DNA from: Arthrobacter psychrochitiniphilus | GTDB taxonomy: Bacteria; Actinomycetota; Actinomycetes; Actinomycetales; Micrococcaceae | Reading direction: 5' to 3' | Length of the DNA stretch: 64,000 nucleotides | NCBI RefSeq assembly: GCF_003185915.1 | Contig: NZ_QHLZ01000001.1 | Location: 434,001 to 498,000, forward strand | Shown: positions 57,468-64,000 of the stretch, in pieces | Layout of the letters: each line of letters begins with the position of its first letter | How positions within the stretch are numbered: position 1 is the first letter of the stretch | The notes under the pieces: generated by a model | Databases searched by the model: none | What the model was told of the DNA's origin: nothing | What the model saw: only the letters and a program-made list of their open reading frames with translations | Program-made: the position numbers and the translations under genes

Positions 57468-57875
57468 CTACTTCTCGCCCGGGCCGGGGGTGTGCACGGG
57501 TCGCGGTGCGCCGCCGTCGTTCTCCTGCGTGGCATTCTCAGGAACAGAACTCTCGGGTGCACTCGCTTCGGGCACACTGTCCTTGAAGGCGTTCTGGTAG
57601 CTGGCCTTTAACATGTCAGACTCGGACATGATGGGGATGCCCAGGTACTCACTGGGGACTCCCGAGCGTTCTTCCTCCACCAGTGCACGGTAACGGACGC
57701 GGCGGACGCGTTTGACCATGTCACGGATCAAGAAAAACATGATCACCACAATGCTGAAGGTCATGACAAAGCCCAGCAGTCCCGGCGTGATTTGATCTTC
57801 GGTCAGGCCAGGGCGCAGGCCCGGCTGCGTAGGGATGGCAGGGTCAGTGTTGGCGAGCAAAATCAGTGTAAGCAC
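57468..57875 (-). CDS. Small membrane protein between mca and the yyaL-like gene
   Basis: 135 residues. One membrane helix (LGFVMTFSIVVIMFFLIRDM) is followed by a basic stretch (KRVRRVRYR) and a disordered Ala/Pro/Glu tail, so the bulk is cytoplasmic. It corresponds to a conserved actinobacterial hypothetical protein found beside mca, function unknown. It ends 9 bp before the yyaL-like gene and likely shares a transcript with it. Confidence 0.8.
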   Translation of the reverse strand: MLTLILLANTDPAIPTQPGLRPGLTEDQITPGLLGFVMTFSIVVIMFFLIRDMVKRVRRVRYRALVEEERSGVPSEYLGIPIMSESDMLKASYQNAFKDSVPEASAPESSVPENATQENDGGAPRPVHTPGPGEK

Positions 57876-57932
57876 AATCCGTCTTTCGTTTCATCCCCGG
57901 TGGCCAAGGTGTCAGCGGGAAACGTCCACTAT

Positions 57933-58841
57933 CTATCGTAAGCCAGCAAAGAGGTCGTTCTCCGGCATAGTGGTTGGAACGCGGGATTCAATGAGTGAAT
58001 AATCCTCCCACGGCCAGACTTTGCGTTGCATGGCCGGGCTGACGGCGAAGAAAAAGCCTTCGGGGTCCACTTGGGTGGCATGGGCACGCAAGGCGTTGTC
58101 ACGGCTTTCGAAGTAGTCACCGCAGTCAATCTGTGTGGTGGTGGGGTGTTTACTGGCAGGCGGGGTATGCCCCTCAGTATCCGCTTCTAGCCAGGACGCG
58201 ATCCGTTCAGCGTAGGGCGAGGCAAGGCCCGCCTCCTCCAGTGCGTAATGCAGTGAACGGAAACGCTGCGGGTTGAATGCCAGATCATAGTACAGCTTTG
58301 ACGGTTCCCAGGCTGGCCCGGTCCCGGGGTACAGGGCAGGATCACCGGCGGCGTTGAAGGCCTCCACGGTTACCTTGTGCGCCATGATGTGGTCCGGGTG
58401 GGGGTAGCCACCGTTTTCATCGTAGGACACAATCACATGCGGCCTAAAGCGACGGACCAGCCGGACCAGCGGGGCGGCGGCAATCTCCAGTGGTTTCAAG
58501 GCAAAGCAGTTGGCGGGCAGTTCCGGCAACGGTTCACCTTCGGGCAGCCCGGAATCGGTAAAGCCCAGCCATTGGTGTTTGACGCCAAGAATTTTTGCGG
58601 CCCGGGCCATCTCCATCCGGCGTGCCCCTCCCATGTCACGGGCAGAGTGCGGATCATCCTTCAGTGCCGGGTTTTGGATGTCACCACGTTCCCCGCCCGT
58701 GCAGGTGGCCACCATGACCTCAACGCCGGAGGCTACGTAGGAGGCCATCATGGCCGCGCCCTTGCTGGCTTCATCATCCGGGTGGGCATGAACGGCCAAA
58801 AGTCGTAGTGTCCCCACTTGTTCATTCATCTTGCTACTCAC
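57933..58841 (-). CDS. mca: Mycothiol S-conjugate amidase
   Basis: Zinc amidase that splits mycothiol-toxin conjugates to a mercapturic acid for export plus GlcN-inositol. It is 302 residues from GTG 58841. The metal site is AVHAHPDDEASKGAA (His-x2-Asp-Asp) and HPDHIMAHK; SYDENGGYPHPDH is the family loop. GAAGGAAG lies 8-9 nt upstream of the GTG, supporting it over the longer open frame. Its presence confirms a mycothiol-making actinobacterium. mca, the small membrane protein and the yyaL-like gene form a likely operon. Confidence 0.94.
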   Translation of the reverse strand: MSSKMNEQVGTLRLLAVHAHPDDEASKGAAMMASYVASGVEVMVATCTGGERGDIQNPALKDDPHSARDMGGARRMEMARAAKILGVKHQWLGFTDSGLPEGEPLPELPANCFALKPLEIAAAPLVRLVRRFRPHVIVSYDENGGYPHPDHIMAHKVTVEAFNAAGDPALYPGTGPAWEPSKLYYDLAFNPQRFRSLHYALEEAGLASPYAERIASWLEADTEGHTPPASKHPTTTQIDCGDYFESRDNALRAHATQVDPEGFFFAVSPAMQRKVWPWEDYSLIESRVPTTMPENDLFAGLR

Positions 58842-58902
58842 GTAAAAACTTCCTTCGATTCTTCGCTCACACAGGGACAACACGCGGTGGCAGAAAGAAC
58901 GC

Positions 58903-58908
58903 TAAACT
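58903..58908 (+). promoter_or_regulatory. Possible -10 box for the DUF4307 gene
   Basis: TAAACT in the divergent gap between mca and DUF4307, giving a leader of about 65 nt. Confidence 0.4.
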
Positions 58909-58980
58909 TGTCTTGGTCCAGCGCTCCATCTCTTGGGGCGGCCGGCCGCGGCAATCGCGGAACAGACACAAGTGGATGCA

Positions 58981-59412
58981 GTGACAAATTCTGATTCTTC
59001 AGCAGCTACCAGCCTAGCCAATCGTTACGGGACACCCAAGCGTAAGGTGTCCAAGAAAACACAAAAAATCATCATTGTTGTTGCGGCCGTGCTCGCCCTG
59101 ACATGGATTTTGTGGGTCACCATTGGCGGCAACGCCGGGATCAGCAATAAAGATCTCAGCTACCATGTGGTGGATTCAACCTTGACCACTGTGGACTTCG
59201 CTGTCTCTAAAGATCGCGACGCTACAGCACAGTGCGCCATCAAGGCCATGGATGACACCTACGCCGTGGTGGGCTGGAAAGTGCTCACCATAGGACCCAA
59301 CAGTAAGGACACCGGCTCCGAAAACGGCCGCACCACAATTGTCCGTGCGCAGCTACGCACTGACACTTTGGCCGTCACGGGCCTGGTGGAAAATTGCTGG
59401 ATAGTGAAGTAG
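58981..59412 (+). CDS. DUF4307 family membrane-anchored protein
   Basis: 143 residues from GTG 58981. A short basic cytoplasmic start (LANRYGTPKRKVSKKTQK) leads to one membrane helix (IIIVVAAVLALTWILWVTI). The extracytoplasmic domain has CAIKAMDDTYAVVGWKV and a final VENCWIV. The family is actinobacterial and uncharacterised and is regularly divergent from mca and upstream of greA, as here. Confidence 0.86.
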   Translation: MTNSDSSAATSLANRYGTPKRKVSKKTQKIIIVVAAVLALTWILWVTIGGNAGISNKDLSYHVVDSTLTTVDFAVSKDRDATAQCAIKAMDDTYAVVGWKVLTIGPNSKDTGSENGRTTIVRAQLRTDTLAVTGLVENCWIVK

Positions 59413-59436
59413 AAGTCACATCCCCCGCGTCAATTC

Positions 59437-59465
59437 TTGGGTTTATCCGCCTTATTGACTAAACT
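59437..59465 (+). promoter_or_regulatory. greA promoter
   Basis: TTGGGT, 17-bp spacer, TAAACT. Transcription would start near 59472, leaving a leader of about 138 nt before greA. Confidence 0.6.
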
Positions 59466-59609
59466 AGCTCTTATTACCATCTGCCCCGCTTGGTTGATCC
59501 CAAATTTTTACGGCGTATGGATTGCGCAACAACTGTGTTGCACAGGCATAAACGTTCAAGGGATCGGCACCGGCGGGGCCTTTGCTTTTGTACATTCAAG
59601 GAGAACTAC

Positions 59610-60101
59610 GTGCCTACGACCCACAGTGCGCCTTCAGCATGGCTGACGCAGGAAGCCTTCGACCGCCTCCAGGCTGAACTTACCCGGCTATCTGGCCCCG
59701 GCCGCGCGGAAATTGTCAGCAAAATTGAGCAGGCCCGCCAAGAAGGGGACCTGAAGGAAAACGGCGGCTACCACGCTGCCAAGGACGAACAAGGCAAGAT
59801 CGAAGCCCGCATCCGTCAGCTCAGTGAGATGCTGCGCAATGCCCGCGTTGGCGAAGCTCCGGCTGATGATGGAGTTGTGGAGCAGGGCATGGTGGTGGTT
59901 GCCACCATCGCAGGGGACAAGACCACGTTCCTGCTCGGCAGCCGCGAAGTTGGCGCTGGCGATCTGGAAGTCTTCAGCGAGCGTTCCGCCCTCGGCGAAG
60001 CCATCATGGGTAAGCAGATTGGTGACAAGCTCAGCTACCTGGCCCCCAATGGCCGTGAGATTGCCGTGGAGATCATCTCCGCCAAGCCCTATGTAAGCTA
60101 A
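59610..60101 (+). CDS. greA: Transcription elongation factor GreA
   Basis: Rescues backtracked RNA polymerase by stimulating transcript cleavage in the secondary channel. It is 163 residues: an N-terminal coiled coil (about 10-80) whose tip GDLKENGGYHAAKDEQ holds the acidic Asp/Glu pair, then the FKBP-like C-terminal domain (GREIAVEIISAKPYVS). GTG 59610 has AAGGAG 6-7 nt upstream, which decides the start against the longer open frame. Confidence 0.95.
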   Translation: MPTTHSAPSAWLTQEAFDRLQAELTRLSGPGRAEIVSKIEQARQEGDLKENGGYHAAKDEQGKIEARIRQLSEMLRNARVGEAPADDGVVEQGMVVVATIAGDKTTFLLGSREVGAGDLEVFSERSALGEAIMGKQIGDKLSYLAPNGREIAVEIISAKPYVS

Positions 60102-60115
60102 GGCTTCCCAGCACT

Positions 60116-60167
60116 AAAAATGACCCGCAGCACACACCGAATCCGGCGTCTGCTGCGGGTCATTTTT
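60116..60167. terminator. Bidirectional terminator between greA and ilvA
   Basis: Perfect 17-bp inverted repeat (AAAAATGACCCGCAGCA and complement) with an 18-nt loop. The A-tract on one side and T-tract on the other make it work on both strands. Confidence 0.88.
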
Positions 60168-60220
60168 CTGGGCTCTTGCTGACAGGGCACTAAAGCTTAA
60201 AACACAGGAGCTCAATGCAC

Positions 60221-60250
60221 AGGGTTTGAGTGAACTGGGGTTTAGTGAAC
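60221..60250. repeat. 15-bp duplication across the ilvA stop
   Basis: AGGGTTTGAGTGAAC (60221-60235) and TGGGGTTTAGTGAAC (60236-60250). The second copy contains the ilvA TAA stop (complement of 60242-60244). Confidence 0.75.
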
Positions 60251-61480
60251 CACGATGGGTTGGAAGCCTTCGGCACGCAAAGCGGTCAGGACCAGTTCAC
60301 AGTGCTCATGGCCCTTGGTTTCTAGGTTGACGGTGATGGAAACATCTCCCATGGAGATGGAACCGCCCACGCGCGTGTGGTCCAAGCCTGTGACATTGGC
60401 ATCATTTTCGGCAATGATCCGCGAAATGGTGGCGAGTGAACCCGGGCGGTCGTTGAGCATCATGCGTACCGTCATGAACCGCCCTGCCGCGGCGAGACCG
60501 CGCTGGATGACCTTGAGCATGAGCATGGGGTCAATGTTGCCCCCTGAAAGGACCACCACCGTGGTGCCCGGGTTTTCGATCTTGCCTTCCATCAGGGCTG
60601 CAACACCCACGGCACCCGCGGGCTCCACCACCATTTTGGAGCGTTCCAGCAAGAAGATCAGGGCCCGTGCCAGGGAGTCTTCGCTGACGGTGATGACGTC
60701 ATCTACTAGTTCGCGGATGATGGAGAACGGCAGCTGACCGGGACGTCCCACGGCAATACCGTCAGCCATGGTGGAAACCTTCTTCAGCGGCACCAGGGCG
60801 TCAGCGGCTAGCGAGGGCGGGTAGGCTGCGGCGTTTTCGGCCTGCACACCTATGATCCGGATCTCCCGGCCCAGCTCTTTGGCACGCGCCTTGACGGCCA
60901 CTGACACACCGGCCAACAACCCGCCGCCACCAACACCCATGATGATGGTGTCCACATTGGGCACCTGATCCAGAATTTCCAGGCCAATGGTGCCTTGTCC
61001 GGAGACCACGTCCACATTGTTGAACGGGTGCACAAAGACGGCCCCGGTCTCATTGGCGTAGCGCTCAGCCTCGGCCAGGGATTCATCCACGTTGTAGCCG
61101 TGCAGCACCACTTCGGCGCCGTGGCCGCGAGTGGCGGCCAGCTTGGGCAGGGCCACGCCCAGGGGCATGTAAACGCGGGCCTTGATACCCAGCGCCTTGG
61201 CCGCCACAGCCACCCCCTGTGCATGGTTACCGGCCGATGCCGCAACCACACCACGGGCACGTTCCTCTGCGGAGAGCTTCGCCATGCGCACATACGCCCC
61301 GCGCACCTTGAACGATCCGGCCCGCTGCAAATTCTCACACTTGAAAAACACCTCAGAGCCCGTCATTCGCCCCAGCGCACGCGAGCTCTCGATCGGTGTC
61401 AGGGCAATAATCTCCGCCAACAACTCCCGTGCCTCTTCTACATCTGCAAGGGTGACGGGGAGCTTGCTGCTTGCGTTCAC
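60242..61480 (-). CDS. ilvA: Threonine ammonia-lyase
   Basis: PLP enzyme turning threonine to 2-oxobutyrate, the first step to isoleucine. It is 412 residues from GTG 61480. SFKVRGAY carries the PLP lysine, SAGNHAQGVA and GGGGLLAG bind the cofactor, and a single ACT-like C-terminal domain (MLNDRPGSLATISRIIAENDANVTGL) matches the short form. I preferred the GTG because MKLLHHHFAEKEK upstream is not conserved. No other ilv gene is near. Confidence 0.93.
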   Translation of the reverse strand: MNASSKLPVTLADVEEARELLAEIIALTPIESSRALGRMTGSEVFFKCENLQRAGSFKVRGAYVRMAKLSAEERARGVVAASAGNHAQGVAVAAKALGIKARVYMPLGVALPKLAATRGHGAEVVLHGYNVDESLAEAERYANETGAVFVHPFNNVDVVSGQGTIGLEILDQVPNVDTIIMGVGGGGLLAGVSVAVKARAKELGREIRIIGVQAENAAAYPPSLAADALVPLKKVSTMADGIAVGRPGQLPFSIIRELVDDVITVSEDSLARALIFLLERSKMVVEPAGAVGVAALMEGKIENPGTTVVVLSGGNIDPMLMLKVIQRGLAAAGRFMTVRMMLNDRPGSLATISRIIAENDANVTGLDHTRVGGSISMGDVSITVNLETKGHEHCELVLTALRAEGFQPIVVH

Positions 61481-61588
61481 GGTAGTTTTCTCTTTCTCTG
61501 CGAAATGGTGGTGGAGCAATTTCACTGCCTGTGACGGCGGGGAAATCTTGAAGGGTTCGTGTTGATGTTCCGCTCCGGGCCCCCCGGG

Positions 61589-62812
61589 TCAGTCTCGTGA
61601 TTCACCCTCAGGGAGAGCCGGGGAGGTAGCGGTGGCCGGGGTGGGCTCGGGCGGCCCGGCGGTGGGCTCACCGCCGTCGGGCACTAATTGCGGGATCCCA
61701 TACTTTTGGCCAATCTCTACATCATGCTCCCAGCCTCGGTTGGCAATGTAGCGGATAAAGGAGTTAGCCACGGCCAGTAGGGGAACCGCGAACAAGGCAC
61801 CCAGGATGCCGGCAACGCCGGAGCCAGCCGCCACGGCCAGGATCACGGCTACGGGGTGCAAGGACACTGCTCGGCCCATGATGAAAGGCTGCAGCAGATG
61901 GCTTTCCAGTTGCTGGACGAGCAAGACGATGCCGAGCATGATCAGGGCGTTGACCCAGCCGTTAGCCACCAGCGCCAGCAGCACAGCAACAGCACCTGTG
62001 ACGAGCGCACCAACTACGGGGATGAAGGAGCCAACAAAGACCAGTACGCCCAACGGCAGTGCCAAGGGGACCTGAATGATCGCAGCACCGGCACCGATGC
62101 CTACGGCGTCCACGGCGGCCACCAATATCTGAACGCGGGCATAATTGCCCAGTGACGTCCAGCCGCGACGGGCGGCGCCGTCCACGGCGGGCCGTGCACG
62201 GCGCGGGAAGAACTTCACCACAAACGCCCAAATATCCTGCCCTTCAAGGAGGAAGAACAGCAGAATGAACAGGGTCAGCAACAGCCCCACGGAGAAGTGA
62301 GTCAGGCTACTGCCCACACCCAAGGCGCCAGAAAGGATCGCGTTGGAGTTATTCTGCAAGCTTGCCAGGGCATCGTTGAGATACTCCGTCATTTGATCGT
62401 TGCTAAGGCCCAGCGGACCGGAGTTGAGCCACTCCTGAATCTGGATCAAACCCTTAATGGCTTGCTGGCTCAGGTCACTAAAGCCCACCACCACTTGCCG
62501 ACCCACCAGGAACAGCGCACCCAAAACCAGAACTACCAGACCCACCTCGGCAATGGCCACGCTGAGTCCTTGGGGGACACCAATTTGCTTGAGTTTTTTC
62601 ACCAGCGGGCGCAGCAATGATGCCAAGATTGTGGCGATCATAATGGGCACGAGCAAGATCGAAACCTGGCTCAATAGCCAGATCAGCATGGCTGAAACTA
62701 TGAGGACAACGGCCATCCGCCAGGACCAGGCAGCGGCCACGCGCATGCCCACCGGGACCATAGAGGTTTCATTCTGGAGAGTGCGCTCATCGTGCTGCTT
62801 TGGGGGCGTCAT
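61589..62812 (-). CDS. AI-2E family transporter
   Basis: 407 residues with about eight membrane helices arranged as in the YdiK/TqsA (AI-2E/UPF0118) family: MAVVLIVSAMLIWLLSQVSI at the start, and the C-terminal pair near FVGSFIPVVGALVTGAVAVLLAL and IMGRAVSLHPVAVILAVAAG. Substrates differ among members, and autoinducer export should not be assumed. ATG 62812 has AGGGAAG about 11 nt upstream. A Pro/Glu-rich tail ends the protein. Confidence 0.88.
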   Translation of the reverse strand: MTPPKQHDERTLQNETSMVPVGMRVAAAWSWRMAVVLIVSAMLIWLLSQVSILLVPIMIATILASLLRPLVKKLKQIGVPQGLSVAIAEVGLVVLVLGALFLVGRQVVVGFSDLSQQAIKGLIQIQEWLNSGPLGLSNDQMTEYLNDALASLQNNSNAILSGALGVGSSLTHFSVGLLLTLFILLFFLLEGQDIWAFVVKFFPRRARPAVDGAARRGWTSLGNYARVQILVAAVDAVGIGAGAAIIQVPLALPLGVLVFVGSFIPVVGALVTGAVAVLLALVANGWVNALIMLGIVLLVQQLESHLLQPFIMGRAVSLHPVAVILAVAAGSGVAGILGALFAVPLLAVANSFIRYIANRGWEHDVEIGQKYGIPQLVPDGGEPTAGPPEPTPATATSPALPEGESRD

Positions 62813-62879
62813 AATGTAATACTTCCCTATAGCGCAAAAATTGTTAAAACGGCGTCCATTTTGACCGTTCCACAAAGGC

Positions 62880-63821
62880 TCAAAGGACGGAGTCAACACC
62901 CCAGTTCATGGTGAATCTCTCACCGGGTGCCAGCCAGCGCAGACCTTGACCGGAGTTGAACGCATTGGCCGGACCGGTCATGGGTTCCAGTGCCACGGCA
63001 AGGGTCCGTCCCGGAAAAATACTGGTGACGTACACGTGAACATAATCCACGCTGGAATCGTGCCACAGACTTACGCTGCGCCCGTCCGGGGCAGATAGCG
63101 TGTGCCGGGCTACGCCGTGGTCCGTCACCAGGTCGGTGAAGGCAGTGTCCATCAGGGAATCCGGGACGGGCCGGCCGGCCCGCAAGTCAAAGCGCCCTGC
63201 CACGGCTTGCGTACTCGTGGGGATCATGCGCTCATTCGCTACCAATCGAGTGGCGGCGTGCACCGTCAGGGTCAGCTCCTGCGCCGGGACATCACCCAAA
63301 GTGAAGTAAGGGTGGGCGCCCAGGACGAAAGGTGCTTTCCGGGAGGAATCGTTAATGAGGGTCTGGGCCGTCCGCAAGTTGCCATCTGCATCAAGGCAAT
63401 ACCGCACCTGGTGACGCATCAGAAACGGGTAGCCATGCTGTGGATGGATAACCGCTTCCAACAGCACGTGAGTCTCGCTGACATCCAAGGCGTGGTAGCC
63501 GGTATTGCGCAACAGGCCATGAATGGCGTTGTTGCGATCAACTTCGGTAATGTCCATCTGCTGCGCGTGGCCCTCCAGCTCCCACCGCCCACCATCAATA
63601 CGATTGGCGAAGGGGGCCAGTGTGATGCCCGCCGCGCCGGGAGCAATCTCTTCTAGCCGGTAGCTCTCAACGAGCGCCACCCCGGACTTGTCATAGACGC
63701 GCAGACCAGCAGCCAAAGAGGTGATAATGGCGGTGGCATCCCCGCGGCGCAACGTAAATTGTGTGCCTGTGGCTGCCCGGGGGGCCGCTGATTGGCCGGT
63801 GGTGGCGTCAATAGTACTCAT
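62880..63821 (-). CDS. Aldose 1-epimerase (mutarotase) family protein
   Basis: 313 residues of the galactose mutarotase-like fold. The catalytic region reads NAIHGLLRNTGYHALDV with its His; FVLGAHPYFTLG and the C-terminal ALEPMTGPANAFNSGQGL follow. It interconverts sugar anomers; the sugar is unknown. A TAACCT box 7 nt before the ATG predicts a leaderless mRNA. It is divergent from a DeoR-type regulator gene, which often controls sugar genes. Confidence 0.9.
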   Translation of the reverse strand: MSTIDATTGQSAAPRAATGTQFTLRRGDATAIITSLAAGLRVYDKSGVALVESYRLEEIAPGAAGITLAPFANRIDGGRWELEGHAQQMDITEVDRNNAIHGLLRNTGYHALDVSETHVLLEAVIHPQHGYPFLMRHQVRYCLDADGNLRTAQTLINDSSRKAPFVLGAHPYFTLGDVPAQELTLTVHAATRLVANERMIPTSTQAVAGRFDLRAGRPVPDSLMDTAFTDLVTDHGVARHTLSAPDGRSVSLWHDSSVDYVHVYVTSIFPGRTLAVALEPMTGPANAFNSGQGLRWLAPGERFTMNWGVDSVL

Positions 63822-63828
63822 GCTGATT

Positions 63829-63834
63829 AGGTTA
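63829..63834 (-). promoter_or_regulatory. -10 box for leaderless mutarotase gene
   Basis: TAACCT on the minus strand, 7 nt before the ATG at 63819-63821. Confidence 0.45.
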
Positions 63835-63954
63835 CTGCCTTCACTATGTTAAATGTGTTTTGGACCACGAGTCATACTGCGGAAACCACAACAATAATGT
63901 AATATTTTGTTTGAAACTGTTATTTTTGATCGGTGATGGAAGTAGGGCTTTTCA

Positions 63955-64000
63955 ATGCTTGCACCAGAGCGCCAAGCGCGCATCCTCAAAGAACTGCAAT
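63955..64000 (+). CDS. DeoR-type regulator, first 15 codons only
   Basis: ATG with GGAAGTAGGG about 6-14 nt upstream. The 15 residues MLAPERQARILKELQ match the start of DeoR/GlpR-type helix-turn-helix regulators. The gene continues beyond the window, so the call rests on the N-terminal motif and on the divergent sugar-enzyme neighbour. Confidence 0.7.
   Translation, partial: MLAPERQARILKELQ

Overview
The window is a contiguous stretch of chromosome from a high-GC Gram-positive bacterium, most like Arthrobacter sensu lato (Micrococcaceae). This assignment rests on lineage-marking families: a mycothiol S-conjugate amidase, a WhiB regulator, a resuscitation-promoting factor, DUF3499/DUF5719/DUF4245/DUF4307 and TIGR03089 proteins, and an actinobacterial GT39 mannosyltransferase. 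Many genes appear to be leaderless, with a TANNNT -10 box 6-8 nt before the start codon. There is one tRNA gene and no rRNA, prophage, insertion sequence, CRISPR array or plasmid module. This is mainly core chromosome.

Layout. 1-9006 (minus): pth (cut by the window edge), rplY, prs and glmU, then tRNA-Gln(UUG), a small AbiEi/DUF559-like gene bracketed by 30-bp palindromes, an ABC-F ATPase, ispE and rsmA. 9163-11510: rpf and tatD. 11637-16498 (plus): a moxR - DUF58 - transglutaminase operon. 16510-16768: four copies of a 62-bp hairpin-containing repeat between converging genes. 16770-27170: gabD, rsmI, a GT39 protein mannosyltransferase, TIGR01906 and SGNH proteins, a SpoIIM/RDD divergent pair and an L,D-transpeptidase lipoprotein. 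27349-42257: a compressed form of the conserved actinobacterial envelope/division neighbourhood (MBL hydrolase, Trm112, DUF3499, zincin-like protein, DUF5719, a giant GT2 membrane protein, WhiB, TIGR03089, GtrA, purK, purE, LCP ligase, manA). 42296-50118: FemX-like transferase, glpX, DUF4245, carbonic anhydrase, fumC and a TetR/MFS efflux pair. 50198-63821: NUDIX, an orphan prepilin peptidase, a hypothetical gene, a deleted phoH pseudogene, DUF1275, uppS, hemolysin III, the yyaL-like/mca cluster, DUF4307, greA, ilvA, an AI-2E transporter and galM. The first 15 codons of a DeoR-type regulator run off the right edge.

How the genes fit together. Much of the content serves the cell envelope: UDP-GlcNAc (glmU), isoprenoid precursors (ispE) and carrier (uppS), peptidoglycan remodelling (rpf, ldt, femX), mannose activation and protein mannosylation (manA, GT39), polymer attachment (LCP) and lipid-linked sugar transport (GtrA, inferred). 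The rest is translation housekeeping (pth, rplY, rsmA, rsmI, tRNA-Gln), central metabolism (prs, fumC, glpX, gabD, ilvA, purEK) and thiol protection (mca).

The most unusual signals are not protein systems. Short 14-18-bp tandem duplications recur at or just past stop codons of unrelated genes. A 62-bp tandem array carries a repeated hairpin. A 30-bp palindrome family flanks the AbiEi/DUF559-like gene. The phoH gene has lost its ATPase core through two internal deletions. A 3.4-kb glycosyltransferase gene has no canonical start codon in front of its first conserved strand. I do not see a clearly new multi-gene defence or biosynthetic system.
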